From Streptomyces violascens (GTDB taxonomy: Bacteria; Actinomycetota; Actinomycetes; Streptomycetales; Streptomycetaceae): a stretch of 64,000 nucleotides of DNA. Shown in pieces: positions 1 to 8,441 of this stretch. Numbering within the stretch: the first letter of the stretch is position 1; the number at the start of each line of letters is the position of its first letter. Where the stretch lies: positions 62,001 through 126,000 of the forward strand of contig NZ_BMUA01000012.1 in NCBI RefSeq assembly GCF_014649955.1. Direction: 5' to 3'. The position numbers and the translations under genes are program-made. The notes under the pieces were generated by a model. That model was not told the DNA's origin. It saw only the letters and a program-made list of their open reading frames with translations, and did no database searches.

Positions 1-101
1 GCGTCGGCGATCCAGCGGTCCATGCGGCGCAGCCGGTTCGGGTTGGTGGTGCCGCGCGTGACGGTGCCGACGGGGCGCTTCGCGGACGGAGGTGGAGCCA
101 T
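1..101 (-). CDS. N-terminal fragment of a gene divergent from mshA (possible SAM-dependent methyltransferase)
   Basis: Only the first 33 codons lie in the window; the gene continues to the left. Reading leftwards from the ATG at 101 the peptide begins MAPPPSAKRPVGTVTRGTTN and is rich in Pro, Arg and Thr, with an arginine-rich stretch before the window edge. In Streptomyces the gene divergent from mshA is, as I recall, a class I methyltransferase with this kind of basic N-terminus, so that is the suggested identity. No catalytic motif is visible in the fragment, so the function is inferred from position alone. The 259 bases between this start and mshA must hold both promoters. Confidence 0.5.
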   Translation of the reverse strand, partial: MAPPPSAKRPVGTVTRGTTNPNRLRRMDRWIAD

Positions 102-360
102 AGGACGAGGGTAGGCGGCGGTTCGGCCCGGGTGGTCCGACGGTTCGGCGCGGACGCCACGACGGTTCCGTCCGAGCGTTTCCGCAGGCCCGTGCCGATG
201 CCGAAGGCTCCGCCCGACGGGTCCGCCCCGGCGTATCCGGCAACATTTTGGCAAAGTGGAAATGAAAGGGCGGATTCCGGTGTTCGGGGCTTTGGAGGGG
301 CGTGCCCGCATGCCCGCTCCGCGTCCGAAGGCAGTGCCCCGAGCCGAGGAGGGCCTCGAC

Positions 361-1704
361 GTGAGCCAGTACGTGTCCCGGTTCGCCGGCACCCTGGCGG
401 GCCCGCCCAGGCTCCGGCTGCCCGGCGGCCACCGCAAGCCGCGCCGGGTCGCCATGCTCAGCGTCCACACCTCCCCGCTGCACCAGCCGGGGACGGGCGA
501 CGCGGGCGGCATGAACGTGTACATCGTCGAGCTCGCCAAGCGCCTGGCCGCGATCAACATCGAGGTCGAGATCTTCACCCGGGCCACCGCCGGCGGCCTC
601 GCGCCGACCGTCGAGATGTCGCCCGGGGTGCTGGTGCGGCACATCGACGCGGGGCCGTACGAGGGCCTCGCCAAGGAGGAGTTGCCGGCCCAGCTCTGTG
701 CCTTCACGCACGGGGTCATGCAGGCGTGGGCCCACCACCGGCCCGGCTACTACGACCTGGTCCACTCCCACTACTGGCTCTCCGGGCACGTCGGCTGGCT
801 CGCCGCCGAACGCTGGGGGGTGCCCCTCGTCCACGCCATGCACACCATGGCCAAGGTCAAGAACGCGGCGCTCGCCGAGGGCGACACCCCCGAGCCGGCC
901 GCGCGGGTCATCGGCGAGACCCAGATCGTGAACGCGGCGGACCGGCTGATCGCCAACACCGCCGAGGAGGCCGACGAACTCGTCCGCTTCTACGAGGCCG
1001 ACCCCGGCAAGGTCGCCGTCGTCCACCCCGGTGTGAACCTCGACCGCTTCCGCCCGGCGGACGGCAGGACCGCGGCGCGGGACCGGCTCGGGCTGCCCCG
1101 GGACGCGTTCATCCCGGTCTTCGCGGGCCGCATCCAGCCGCTGAAGGCGCCGGACATCCTCCTGCGGGCGACGGCGGAGCTCCTGGAGCGCGACCCCTCC
1201 TTGCGCTCGCGGATGATCGTGCCGATCGTCGGCGGGCCTTCGGGCAGCGGCCTGGCCAAGCCGGAAGGCCTGCAGAAGCTGGCGGCCAAGCTCGGCATCT
1301 GTGACGTCGTACGGTTCAGACCACCGGTCGGCCAGGACCGGCTCGCGGACTGGTTCCGGGCGGCGTCCGTGCTGGTCATGCCCTCGTACAGCGAATCGTT
1401 CGGACTGGTCGCCATAGAGGCGCAGGCGGTCGGCACGCCGGTGGTCGCGGCGTCGGTCGGCGGGCTTCCGGTGGCGGTACGGGACGGGGTGACGGGGTTC
1501 CTGGTCCAGGGCCACGACCCCAAGGACTACGCGACCGCCCTGCGCCGCTTCGTCCAGGACCCCGCGCTGGTGCAGCGCATGGGCGGCGCGGCCGCCCGGC
1601 ACGCGCAGTCCTTCGGCTGGGGGACGGCGGCGTCGGCCACGGCGGACGTGTACACGGCGGCGATGGCCGAACACCGGCGGCGGGTCCGGTCGCATCACGG
1701 GTGA
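361..1704 (+). CDS. mshA: D-inositol-3-phosphate glycosyltransferase, first step of mycothiol synthesis
   Basis: MshA joins GlcNAc from UDP-GlcNAc to 1L-myo-inositol-1-phosphate, the committed step towards mycothiol, the main actinobacterial thiol. The 447-residue product is a GT-B, family GT4 enzyme. The N-terminal part has the acceptor-side glycine loop GTGDAGGMN after SVHTSPLHQP. The C-terminal half has the FAGRIQPLKAP strand and the nucleotide-sugar motif PSYSESFGLVAIEA, which contains the EX7E pair. Start choice: GTG at 361 has GAGGAGGG seven bases upstream and gives the N-terminus VSQYVSR expected for Streptomyces MshA. The frame is open further upstream to 256, but that extension looks like non-conserved leader. 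The YbjN-like gene follows 47 bases downstream. Confidence 0.95.
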   Translation: MSQYVSRFAGTLAGPPRLRLPGGHRKPRRVAMLSVHTSPLHQPGTGDAGGMNVYIVELAKRLAAINIEVEIFTRATAGGLAPTVEMSPGVLVRHIDAGPYEGLAKEELPAQLCAFTHGVMQAWAHHRPGYYDLVHSHYWLSGHVGWLAAERWGVPLVHAMHTMAKVKNAALAEGDTPEPAARVIGETQIVNAADRLIANTAEEADELVRFYEADPGKVAVVHPGVNLDRFRPADGRTAARDRLGLPRDAFIPVFAGRIQPLKAPDILLRATAELLERDPSLRSRMIVPIVGGPSGSGLAKPEGLQKLAAKLGICDVVRFRPPVGQDRLADWFRAASVLVMPSYSESFGLVAIEAQAVGTPVVAASVGGLPVAVRDGVTGFLVQGHDPKDYATALRRFVQDPALVQRMGGAAARHAQSFGWGTAASATADVYTAAMAEHRRRVRSHHG

Positions 1705-1751
1705 GGCGTCCGCCCCGGGTCGGGTGCGGGGGCTTCGCGTAGGCTCGCGGC

Positions 1752-2240
1752 ATGGCTGACGTGCGGCAGGTCATCGAAACGGCCCTCAAGGACGCGGAGC
1801 TCTCGTGGGAGTCCCCTGAGCCCGGTACGTATGTCGTGACCCTGCCGGGTACGCGCAAGCTCTCCACCACCTGCTCGCTGCGGGTCGGCGCGCACGCCCT
1901 CTCCGTGAACGCGTTCGTCGTGCGGCACCCCGACGAGAACGAGCCGGCCGTCCATCGCTGGCTCCTCGAACGCAACCTCCGCCTGTACGGGGTGAGTTAC
2001 GCGGTCGACAGGCTCGGCGACGTCTACCTGGCGGGCAAGCTCCCGCTCTCCTCGGTCACCCCGGAGGAGCTCGACCGGCTGCTCGGGGTCGTCCTGGAGG
2101 AAGCGGACGGCGCCTTCAACACGCTGCTGGAGCTGGGCTTCGCGTCGGCCATCCGGCGGGAGTACGCGTGGAGGGTGTCGCGGGGTGAGTCCACGCGGAA
2201 CCTCGACGCGTTTACGCATCTGACGGGTGGGGCGGGTTGA
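1752..2240 (+). CDS. YbjN-domain protein
   Basis: A 162-residue cytosolic protein with no signal peptide or membrane segment. It begins MADVRQVIETALKDAEL and has the alternating strand/helix pattern and length of the YbjN (type III chaperone-like fold) family, including a central VNAFVVRHPDENE segment followed by LLERNLRLYGVSYAVD. YbjN proteins in enterobacteria affect motility and stress responses, but the biochemical role of the actinobacterial members is unknown. It lies 47 bases after mshA in the same direction, so the two may be co-transcribed. That pairing is conserved in Streptomyces as far as I remember. The C-terminus (TGGAG) is unremarkable. Confidence 0.8.
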   Translation: MADVRQVIETALKDAELSWESPEPGTYVVTLPGTRKLSTTCSLRVGAHALSVNAFVVRHPDENEPAVHRWLLERNLRLYGVSYAVDRLGDVYLAGKLPLSSVTPEELDRLLGVVLEEADGAFNTLLELGFASAIRREYAWRVSRGESTRNLDAFTHLTGGAG

Positions 2241-2299
2241 GCTTGCCGGTGCGGCGGGGCTGAACCCGGGGGCTGCCCGGAGGCAGCCCCCACAACCCC

Positions 2300-3568
2300 T
2301 TACACCCCCGACGCCTCCCGAACCTCAACCCGAGCCTCGTCCCCGGCCGGTGCCCCCGGCACCCCTTCCCCCGCCAGCCCCCGCATCAGCACCCAGTACC
2401 CCAGCGCCGCCACACTCCCCAGCACCGCGCACGCCGCCCACAGCCACGTCGCGCCGAAGTGGTCGATCACGTAGCCCGACATCAGCGGGGCCACCAGCGC
2501 CGCCACCGACCAGGACATCGTGTAGATGCCCTGGTAGCGGCCCCGGCCGTGGACGGGGGAGAGGCGGACCACCAGGCCCGTCTGCGTCGGCGCGTTCACG
2601 ATCTCGGCCAGGGTCCAGACGCAGATCGTCAGGGCGTACACCGCCACCGAGCCCGCGAACGCCGTCAGGCCGAAGCCGTAACCCGCAAGGAGCGCCGAGA
2701 TGACCAGGAGGCGGCGCGGGTCGCGGTGCTGGATGTAGCGGGTGACAGGGATCTGAACCGCCACGATGAGGATGCCGTTCACCGCGATCGCCAGGCCGAA
2801 GTCCGCACTGGAGAAGCCGTCCGTGCCCATCGCCACCGGCAGGCCCACGTAACCCTGTTGGAAGATCAGGGAGATGAGGAAGGACAGGCCCACCACTCCC
2901 ATGAAGCGGCCGTCCTTCAGGACCGTCCCCATGCCTATCTGAGGTTCGGATTCCTTTTCCACCGCCGTCTGCTCGGGGCGGGACTCCGGCAGCTTGAGGA
3001 ACACCACGACCGCGCACACCAGCGTCAGGCTCGCCTCGCCCAGGAAGCCCGCGAGGTAGCTGTACTGCGCGATGAAGCCCGCCGTCATCGACGAGACGGC
3101 GAAACCCAGGTTGATCGCCCAGTAGTTGAGGGAGAACGCGCGCACGCGGTCCTCCGGCTTCACGATGTCCGCCATCATCGCCTGCACCGCCGGCCGCGAC
3201 GCGTTGCTCGCCATCCCGACGAGGAAGGCGACCCCCGCGATCGCCACCGGCTCCGTCATGAAGCCGAGCAGCGCGACCGACAGGGCCGTGGAAGTCTGAG
3301 CGATCACGAGGGTGGGGCGGCGCCCGAGCCGGTCGGTCATGATGCCCGCGCCGATCGACGAGACGACCCCGCCGAGCCCGTGCAGGGAGGCCACGAGTCC
3401 CGCGTACGAGGCCGAATAGCCCCGGTCCAGGGTGAGGTAGAGCGCCATGAACGTGGCGACGAAGGCCCCGAGCCGGTTGATCAGGGTGCTGGTCCACAGC
3501 CACCAGAACTCCCGGGGAAGCCCCGATACGGATTCTCGTGCGGCGCGTCTGAGACTGGCGACGGACAT
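2300..3568 (-). CDS. Major facilitator superfamily transporter
   Basis: A 422-residue polytopic membrane protein with about twelve hydrophobic segments separated by short charged loops. The loop after segment 2 has the MFS motif A-like stretch GIMTDRLGRRPTL, and a long acidic central loop (LPESRPEQTAVEKESEP) separates the two six-helix halves. This supports a proton-driven exporter, possibly of a drug or metabolite; the substrate cannot be read from sequence. The ATG at 3568 is preceded (on the minus strand) by GGGGGAAG. The open frame continues upstream to 4330, but that extension overlaps gpmA on the other strand and is not coding. It is convergent with the YbjN gene and divergent from gpmA. 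Confidence 0.85.
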   Translation of the reverse strand: MSVASLRRAARESVSGLPREFWWLWTSTLINRLGAFVATFMALYLTLDRGYSASYAGLVASLHGLGGVVSSIGAGIMTDRLGRRPTLVIAQTSTALSVALLGFMTEPVAIAGVAFLVGMASNASRPAVQAMMADIVKPEDRVRAFSLNYWAINLGFAVSSMTAGFIAQYSYLAGFLGEASLTLVCAVVVFLKLPESRPEQTAVEKESEPQIGMGTVLKDGRFMGVVGLSFLISLIFQQGYVGLPVAMGTDGFSSADFGLAIAVNGILIVAVQIPVTRYIQHRDPRRLLVISALLAGYGFGLTAFAGSVAVYALTICVWTLAEIVNAPTQTGLVVRLSPVHGRGRYQGIYTMSWSVAALVAPLMSGYVIDHFGATWLWAACAVLGSVAALGYWVLMRGLAGEGVPGAPAGDEARVEVREASGV

Positions 3569-3742
3569 GCGGCTTCCCCCGGAACTGTGGCACTCGTGTA
3601 AGTGGTGCGGATGATGTCCGCAAGTTACAAGTGGCCGGTTCCCGGAGGCCAGTGAATTGACGGCGTCCGTCAATCGAGACGGCCCCGGGACCTTGGTCCC
3701 TGGGCGCGCGAGGGCCCCGAAACGTCGATTAGGCTCGGACGC

Positions 3743-4501
3743 ATGGCCGACGCACCGTACAAGCTGATCCTGCTCCGCCACGGCGAGAGCGAGTGGAACG
3801 AGAAGAACCTGTTCACCGGGTGGGTGGACGTCAACCTCACGCCGAAGGGCGAGAAGGAGGCGGCGCGCGGCGGTGAGCTGCTCAAGGACGCCGGCCTGCT
3901 CCCCGACGTGCTGCACACCTCCCTCCAGAAGCGCGCCATCCGCACCGCCCAGCTCGCGCTGGAGTCCGCGGACCGCCACTGGATCCCGGTGCACCGCAGC
4001 TGGCGCCTGAACGAGCGCCACTACGGCGCGCTCCAGGGCAAGGACAAGGCGCAGACGCTCGCCGAGTTCGGCGAGGAGCAGTTCATGCTGTGGCGCCGCT
4101 CGTACGACACCCCGCCGCCGCCGCTCGCGGACGGCACCGAGTTCTCCCAGTCGGACGACGCCCGTTACGCGACGATCCCGCCGGAGCTGCGCCCGCAGAC
4201 CGAGTGCCTCAAGGACGTCGTGACGCGCATGCTGCCGTACTGGTACGACGGCATCGTCCCGGACCTCCTGGACGGCAAGACCGTCCTGATCGCCGCCCAC
4301 GGCAACTCGCTGCGCGCGCTGGTCAAGCACCTCGACGGCATCTCCGACGCCGACATCGCGGGCCTGAACATCCCGACCGGCATCCCGCTGGTGTACGAGC
4401 TCGACGCCGACTTCAAGCCGGTCAAGCCGGGCGGCACCTACCTCGACCCGGACGCGGCCGCCGCCGCGATCGAGGCCGTGAAGAACCAGGGCAAGAAGTA
4501 G
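3743..4501 (+). CDS. gpmA: 2,3-bisphosphoglycerate-dependent phosphoglycerate mutase
   Basis: Interconverts 3-phosphoglycerate and 2-phosphoglycerate in glycolysis and gluconeogenesis. The 252-residue length is standard for the cofactor-dependent class. The N-terminal LLRHGESEWN motif supplies the phosphohistidine (His13), and the second active-site histidine is His186 in AAHGNSLRAL. The insert GEEQFMLWRRSYDTPPPPL and the loop ESADRHWIPVHRSWRLNERHYG are typical of the dPGM type and distinguish it from broad phosphatases of the same fold. It stands alone between the divergent MFS gene and a strong terminator just after its stop, so it is probably monocistronic. Confidence 0.95.
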   Translation: MADAPYKLILLRHGESEWNEKNLFTGWVDVNLTPKGEKEAARGGELLKDAGLLPDVLHTSLQKRAIRTAQLALESADRHWIPVHRSWRLNERHYGALQGKDKAQTLAEFGEEQFMLWRRSYDTPPPPLADGTEFSQSDDARYATIPPELRPQTECLKDVVTRMLPYWYDGIVPDLLDGKTVLIAAHGNSLRALVKHLDGISDADIAGLNIPTGIPLVYELDADFKPVKPGGTYLDPDAAAAAIEAVKNQGKK

Positions 4502-4539
4502 GACGTAACCCCTGTAGTTGGACCCAAGAGGTAACCCCA

Positions 4540-4578
4540 GAACCCCCTGCCTGCGGATTTCCGCCGCGCAGGGGGTTC
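4540..4578 (+). terminator. Rho-independent terminator after gpmA
   Basis: An 11-bp perfect inverted repeat (GAACCCCCTGC and its complement) with a 17-base loop begins 39 bases after the gpmA stop. There is no long T tract, which is usual for Streptomyces hairpin terminators. Confidence 0.75.
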
Positions 4579-4769
4579 TGCGTTACGCCCCGTACCCGAC
4601 CGCTCGCGCTCCGGTCGCCGACCCGGCACCCTGTGGATAGCCTCGAAACGCGCATTTCGCCCGGAATGTGAGCCGAGTGTGACACCTCGCGACGCCCCGT
4701 TCCATCTCGTCACGCTCGTACGGCGAACCGCGCATCACCCGGGGGAGTCCGCCAAGACAGGAGTCCGAT

Positions 4770-5195
4770 GTGAAAGCCACCCTGCGCAGCCGCTGCGTCC
4801 GGACGTTCGCGGCCGGCGCGCTGTCCGCTGCCCTGCTGACCGCCGGATCGGTCGGTACCTTCGCGCATGCCGCCGCAAGTCCCAAGCCCAAGCCCAGCCC
4901 GTCCACCTCCGCGTCCAAGTCGACCGCGTCCATCACCGTGAAGGCGTCGTCGGCCTCGGTGAAGGCCGGCGACAAGGTGACGTTCACGGGCCGCACCAAG
5001 GGCATGCCCATAGGCAGCAAGCTGGTGCTCCAGCACAAGAAGGGCAGCAAGTGGACGACCCTGCAGGCCAGTACCACGGTCAAGCAGGGCAGCAGCTACT
5101 CCCTTGACGCCAAGCTCAACGACAAGGGCAAGCAGGAACTGCGGATCAAGTACGACGAGGTCACCTCGCCGTCGGTCACCGTCACCGTGAAGTGA
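4770..5195 (+). CDS. Small secreted protein with Pro-Lys-Ser linker and immunoglobulin-like domain
   Basis: A 141-residue exported protein of unknown function. Residues 1-35 form a Sec signal peptide (basic start, hydrophobic core ending GTFAHAAA). A low-complexity PKPKPSPSTSASKST linker follows, then about 85 residues of beta-rich sequence (ITVKASSASVKAGDKVTFTG ... SVTVTVK) that resembles a single bacterial Ig-like or bundle domain used in surface proteins. GTG at 4770 has AGGAG six bases upstream. It is probably free in the wall space, since no LPXTG or C-terminal anchor is visible. It lies between the gpmA terminator and its own terminator, so it appears to be a single-gene unit. Confidence 0.75.
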   Translation: MKATLRSRCVRTFAAGALSAALLTAGSVGTFAHAAASPKPKPSPSTSASKSTASITVKASSASVKAGDKVTFTGRTKGMPIGSKLVLQHKKGSKWTTLQASTTVKQGSSYSLDAKLNDKGKQELRIKYDEVTSPSVTVTVK

Positions 5196-5259
5196 GTCTG
5201 TCTGCGCAGATGGAGCCGCAGTCGTGAATGAAGTCGCGGCAATGAAGCCGCGGCAATCA

Positions 5260-5294
5260 AGGAGGGCCCCGCCCGACCCGGGCGGGGCCCTCCT
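5260..5294. terminator. Hairpin terminator after the small secreted protein
   Basis: A 16-bp perfect inverted repeat (AGGAGGGCCCCGCCCG and complement) with a 3-base loop. It lies between the plus-strand secreted protein gene and the minus-strand Cys-rich gene, so it can serve both directions. Confidence 0.75.
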
Positions 5295-5335
5295 CGTGCT
5301 GGGAATTCACGCTGGGAACAACACCGTCGGCGGGA

Positions 5336-5485
5336 TCAGCCGCCGCACTGGCAGGGCGCGCCCGACTGGCAGCCGCAGCCGCAGCCCGAGCCGCAGCCGC
5401 ACGCGCCGATCAAGGGGAGCCGGACCACTTCGACAGGGGTGACAGGTGCTTCCTGGCGTGGTTCGGACGTGGGCGAATCGGCCAT
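5336..5485 (-). CDS. 49-residue cysteine-rich peptide
   Basis: A very small protein starting MADSPTSEPRQEAPVTPVEV and ending in a Gly/Cys run (GACGCGSGCGCGCQSGAPCQ) with seven cysteines in its last 22 residues. The ATG at 5485 is preceded by GGGAGG at good spacing on the minus strand. The spaced Cys-Gly pattern suggests metal binding or a small thiol-rich scaffold, but no family function is known to me. It lies just downstream of phoU in the same orientation, 109 bases after the phoU stop, so it could be read through from phoU. An alternative is a ribosomally made peptide precursor, but no modification enzyme gene is nearby. Confidence 0.65.
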   Translation of the reverse strand: MADSPTSEPRQEAPVTPVEVVRLPLIGACGCGSGCGCGCQSGAPCQCGG

Positions 5486-5594
5486 GGGTCCCTCCCGGGG
5501 TAGGCAGACGCAGTGAGCCTCTACCCATTGCATGCCCAATCCGGCGGGCGCATCAACGGCGCACGCGCGCAAGCCTGCTGGGCTCCCTCCGGTG

Positions 5595-6272
5595 TCAGGC
5601 TCCCTCGACCGGCGCCGCGGCCTGGAGGTCGTCGGCGTGTTCGCCGGTGACCAGGTAGACCACACGCTTGGCGACCGACACGGCGTGGTCCGCGAAGCGC
5701 TCGTAGTAGCGGCCGAGCAGGGTCACGTCCACCGCGGTCTCGATGCCGTGCTTCCAGCGGTCGTCCATGAGGTGCTGGAACAGCGTGCGGTGCAGCAGGT
5801 CCATCTCGTCGTCGTCCTGCTCCAGCTGGAGGGCCAGGTCGACGTCCTTGGTGATGATGACCTCGGCGGCCTTCGCCATCAGGCGCTGGGCGAGCTGGCC
5901 CATCTCCAGGATGGTGGCGTGCAGGTCGTGCGGAACGGCGCGCTCCGGGTAGCGGAGGCGGGTCAGCTTGGCCACGTGCTGGGCGAGGTCGCCCGAGCGC
6001 TCCAGGTCGGCGCTCATGCGCAGGGAGGTCACGACGATCCGCAGATCGGTGGCGACCGGCTGCTGGCGGGCCAGCAGTGCTATCGCCCGGGCCTCCAGGT
6101 CGTGCTGGAGATCGTCGACCTTCTGGTCGGCCGCGATCACGCTCTCGGCGAGCTTCAGATCGGCGTCGAGCATGGCCGTGGTGGCGCGCCCGATCGCCGA
6201 CCCGACAAGGCGGGCCATTTCGACCAGACCCTCGCCGATCGAGTCAAGTTCCTCGTGGTACGCGTCCCGCAT
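5595..6272 (-). CDS. phoU: Phosphate signalling protein PhoU
   Basis: A 225-residue all-helical cytosolic protein made of two PhoU domains. Each carries the metal-binding E/DxxxD pattern, visible as DLERSGDLAQHV in the first repeat and YYERFADHAVSV in the second. PhoU normally relays the state of the Pst phosphate transporter to the PhoR kinase and keeps the Pho response off when phosphate is plentiful. It is divergent from phoR-phoP and shares a 199-base control region holding a PHO box, which implies autoregulation by PhoP. No pst genes occur in the window. Confidence 0.95.
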   Translation of the reverse strand: MRDAYHEELDSIGEGLVEMARLVGSAIGRATTAMLDADLKLAESVIAADQKVDDLQHDLEARAIALLARQQPVATDLRIVVTSLRMSADLERSGDLAQHVAKLTRLRYPERAVPHDLHATILEMGQLAQRLMAKAAEVIITKDVDLALQLEQDDDEMDLLHRTLFQHLMDDRWKHGIETAVDVTLLGRYYERFADHAVSVAKRVVYLVTGEHADDLQAAAPVEGA

Positions 6273-6365
6273 GGGTGTCCCTCTCTACAACGTCTCCGGG
6301 GGGCCGGGGGTGCCTGTGAACCCCACGCTCCCACGTTCCGTCCGTTACGCGTCCGATTCGGCCAT

Positions 6366-6398
6366 AGGAAGTGAACCGTCCCTATCACCTCGGTGAAC
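6366..6398 (-). promoter_or_regulatory. PHO box (PhoP operator) between phoU and phoR
   Basis: Three contiguous 11-base direct-repeat units on the minus strand: GTTCACCGAGG (6388-6398), TGATAGGGACG (6377-6387), GTTCACTTCCT (6366-6376). Units 1 and 3 match the Streptomyces PhoP direct-repeat consensus GTTCACC; the central unit is degenerate, as is common. The phoU-phoRP intergenic region of S. coelicolor is a documented PhoP target. Confidence 0.85.
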
Positions 6399-6471
6399 TC
6401 TGGGCGACGAACGTTCGAGCGGCCACCCATTTGGCTGGGTCAGTGTCGGTGGTGCCGCATAACCTGGATGC

Positions 6472-7752
6472 ATGGACGTGAACGCGGCGGTCGCCGCATT
6501 GGCAGCGATCGCCGGGGTGTGCACCGGCGTGATCGCCATGCTGGCGTTCCGCTGGAGCGAGCGCGACCAGGCGCGGCCCACCCGGACGTCCCTGCACACC
6601 GACGCCGTACTTCCCCCGGGCGTGGACACGGTCCTTTCCGTACTGCGCTCCTCCGCCGTCGTCCTCGACGAGAGCGACTCGGTGGTCAAGGCCAGCTCCG
6701 CGGCGTACGCGCTCGGCCTGGTCAGGGGCGGCAAGCTGGCCGTCGAGCCGATGCTGCACATGGCCCGCGACACCCGCCGTGACGGCGAGATACGCCAGGT
6801 CGAGCTCGACCTGCCCCGGCGCGGTACGGGCCGCGGCGAGGCCCTCGCGGTCTCGGCCCGGGTCGCCCCGCTCGGCTCCCGGCTCGTGCTGCTCCTGGTG
6901 GAGGACCTCACCGAGGCCCGCCGCATCGAGGCCGTACGGCGCGACTTCGTGGCCAACGTCAGCCATGAGCTCAAGACCCCGACCGGGGCGCTCTCCCTGC
7001 TGTCCGAGGCCGTCATGGACGCCTCGGACGACCCGGAGGCGGTCACCCGCTTCGCCGGCCGGATGCAGATCGAGGCGACCCGGCTCACCAACCTGGTGCA
7101 GGAGCTCATCGACCTCTCCCGCGTCCAGAACGACGACCCGCTGGAGGACGCCGAGCCGGTCCGCGTCGACGAACTCGTCGCCGAGGCCATAGACCGCTCC
7201 CGGCACCCCGCGTCCACCAAGCAGATCACCATGGCCGCGGGCGGCACCGCCGACCTGTACGTCTGGGGCAACCGCGGCCAGCTCGCCGCCGCCCTGGGCA
7301 ACCTGGTCGAGAACGCCGTGAACTACTCGCCGGCCAGGACCCGGGTCGGCATCGCCGGGCGCCGCATCGCCGCGCCCGGCGGCGACCTGATCGAGATCGC
7401 CGTGACCGACCAGGGCATCGGCATCTCCGAGAAGGACCGCGAGCGCGTCTTCGAGCGCTTCTACCGGGTGGACCCGGCCCGCTCCCGCGCCACTGGCGGC
7501 ACGGGCCTGGGCCTGGCCATCGTCAAGCACGTGGCCGCCTCGCACGGCGGGGAGGTCACGGTGTGGAGCTCCGAGGGACAGGGCTCCACCTTCACCCTGC
7601 GGCTGCCGGAAGCCGGCGCCGTCCGGGACCGCGCCTCCGCCGGGCGCGGGCCTGTCACGGTCGACGAGGACGAGGATGTCCCGTACGAGACCTTCAGTTC
7701 CGCTGTGCCTGAATCACAAGCCATAGTTCCTGCCCCGGAGGTCCTTCCGTGA
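6472..7752 (+). CDS. phoR: Phosphate-sensing histidine kinase PhoR
   Basis: The 426-residue sensor kinase of the Pho two-component system (SenX3/PhoR type). One membrane segment occupies residues 4-26, and a cytoplasmic PAS-like region follows to about residue 155. The phospho-acceptor is His165 in NVSHELKTP. The catalytic domain shows the N box (NLVENAVNYSP), G1 box (DQGIGIS) and G2 box (GGTGLGLAIVKH). A low-complexity acidic tail precedes the stop. It overlaps phoP by four bases, so the pair is translationally coupled. The upstream region holds a PHO box. The kinase phosphorylates PhoP under phosphate limitation, which in Streptomyces also affects antibiotic production. Confidence 0.96.
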   Translation: MDVNAAVAALAAIAGVCTGVIAMLAFRWSERDQARPTRTSLHTDAVLPPGVDTVLSVLRSSAVVLDESDSVVKASSAAYALGLVRGGKLAVEPMLHMARDTRRDGEIRQVELDLPRRGTGRGEALAVSARVAPLGSRLVLLLVEDLTEARRIEAVRRDFVANVSHELKTPTGALSLLSEAVMDASDDPEAVTRFAGRMQIEATRLTNLVQELIDLSRVQNDDPLEDAEPVRVDELVAEAIDRSRHPASTKQITMAAGGTADLYVWGNRGQLAAALGNLVENAVNYSPARTRVGIAGRRIAAPGGDLIEIAVTDQGIGISEKDRERVFERFYRVDPARSRATGGTGLGLAIVKHVAASHGGEVTVWSSEGQGSTFTLRLPEAGAVRDRASAGRGPVTVDEDEDVPYETFSSAVPESQAIVPAPEVLP

Positions 7753-8429
7753 CCCGAGTGCTCGTCGTCGAGGATGAGGAATCCTTCAGCGACGCCCTGT
7801 CCTACATGCTCCGCAAGGAGGGCTTCGAGGTCGCGGTGGCGGCCACCGGGCCCGACGGCCTGGACGAGTTCGAGCGCAACGGCGCCGACCTCGTCCTGCT
7901 CGACCTGATGCTGCCCGGCCTGCCGGGCACCGAGGTCTGCCGTCAGCTCCGCGGCCGCTCCAACGTCCCGGTCATCATGGTGACCGCCAAGGACAGCGAG
8001 ATCGACAAGGTCGTGGGCCTGGAAATAGGAGCCGACGACTACGTCACCAAGCCGTTCTCGTCGCGCGAGCTGGTGGCCCGCATCCGGGCCGTCCTGCGCC
8101 GCCGCGGCGAGCCGGAGGAGGTCACCCCGGCCGCCCTGGAGGCGGGCCCGGTCCGCATGGACGTCGACCGCCACGTGGTCACCGTCTCCGGCGGCAAGGT
8201 CGACCTCCCGCTGAAGGAGTTCGACCTCCTGGAGATGCTCCTGCGCAACGCGGGCCGCGTCCTGACCCGGATGCAGCTCATCGACCGGGTCTGGGGCGCG
8301 GACTACGTCGGCGACACCAAGACCCTGGACGTCCACGTCAAGCGCCTGCGCGCCAAGATCGAGCCGGACCCGGGCGCGCCGCGCTACCTGGTGACGGTCC
8401 GCGGCCTGGGCTACAAGTTCGAGCCGTAA
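7749..8429 (+). CDS. phoP: Response regulator PhoP
   Basis: A 226-residue OmpR/PhoB-family transcription factor. The receiver domain has the acidic pair Glu8-Asp9, the phospho-acceptor Asp52 in LVLLDLMLPG, and the conserved Lys in DYVTKPFSSRE. The C-terminal winged-helix domain starts near residue 130 and contains the recognition helix region TLDVHVKRLRAKIE. GTG start overlaps the phoR stop. When phosphorylated by PhoR it binds PHO boxes, such as the one upstream of this operon. A very strong inverted repeat follows 12 bases after the stop. Confidence 0.97.
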   Translation: MTRVLVVEDEESFSDALSYMLRKEGFEVAVAATGPDGLDEFERNGADLVLLDLMLPGLPGTEVCRQLRGRSNVPVIMVTAKDSEIDKVVGLEIGADDYVTKPFSSRELVARIRAVLRRRGEPEEVTPAALEAGPVRMDVDRHVVTVSGGKVDLPLKEFDLLEMLLRNAGRVLTRMQLIDRVWGADYVGDTKTLDVHVKRLRAKIEPDPGAPRYLVTVRGLGYKFEP

Positions 8430-8441
8430 GCCGATACCCCC

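Noticed and set aside
256..360. N-terminal extension of mshA
   Set aside because: GTG 361 has a strong ribosome binding site and matches known MshA starts.
2300..4330. 676-residue open frame on the minus strand
   Set aside because: Only the part from 3568 encodes the MFS transporter. The rest is antisense to gpmA and has no family features or ribosome binding site.
5336..5485. Lanthipeptide or thiopeptide precursor
   Set aside because: No modification, protease or transporter gene of a RiPP pathway is nearby; kept as a Cys-rich peptide of unknown role.
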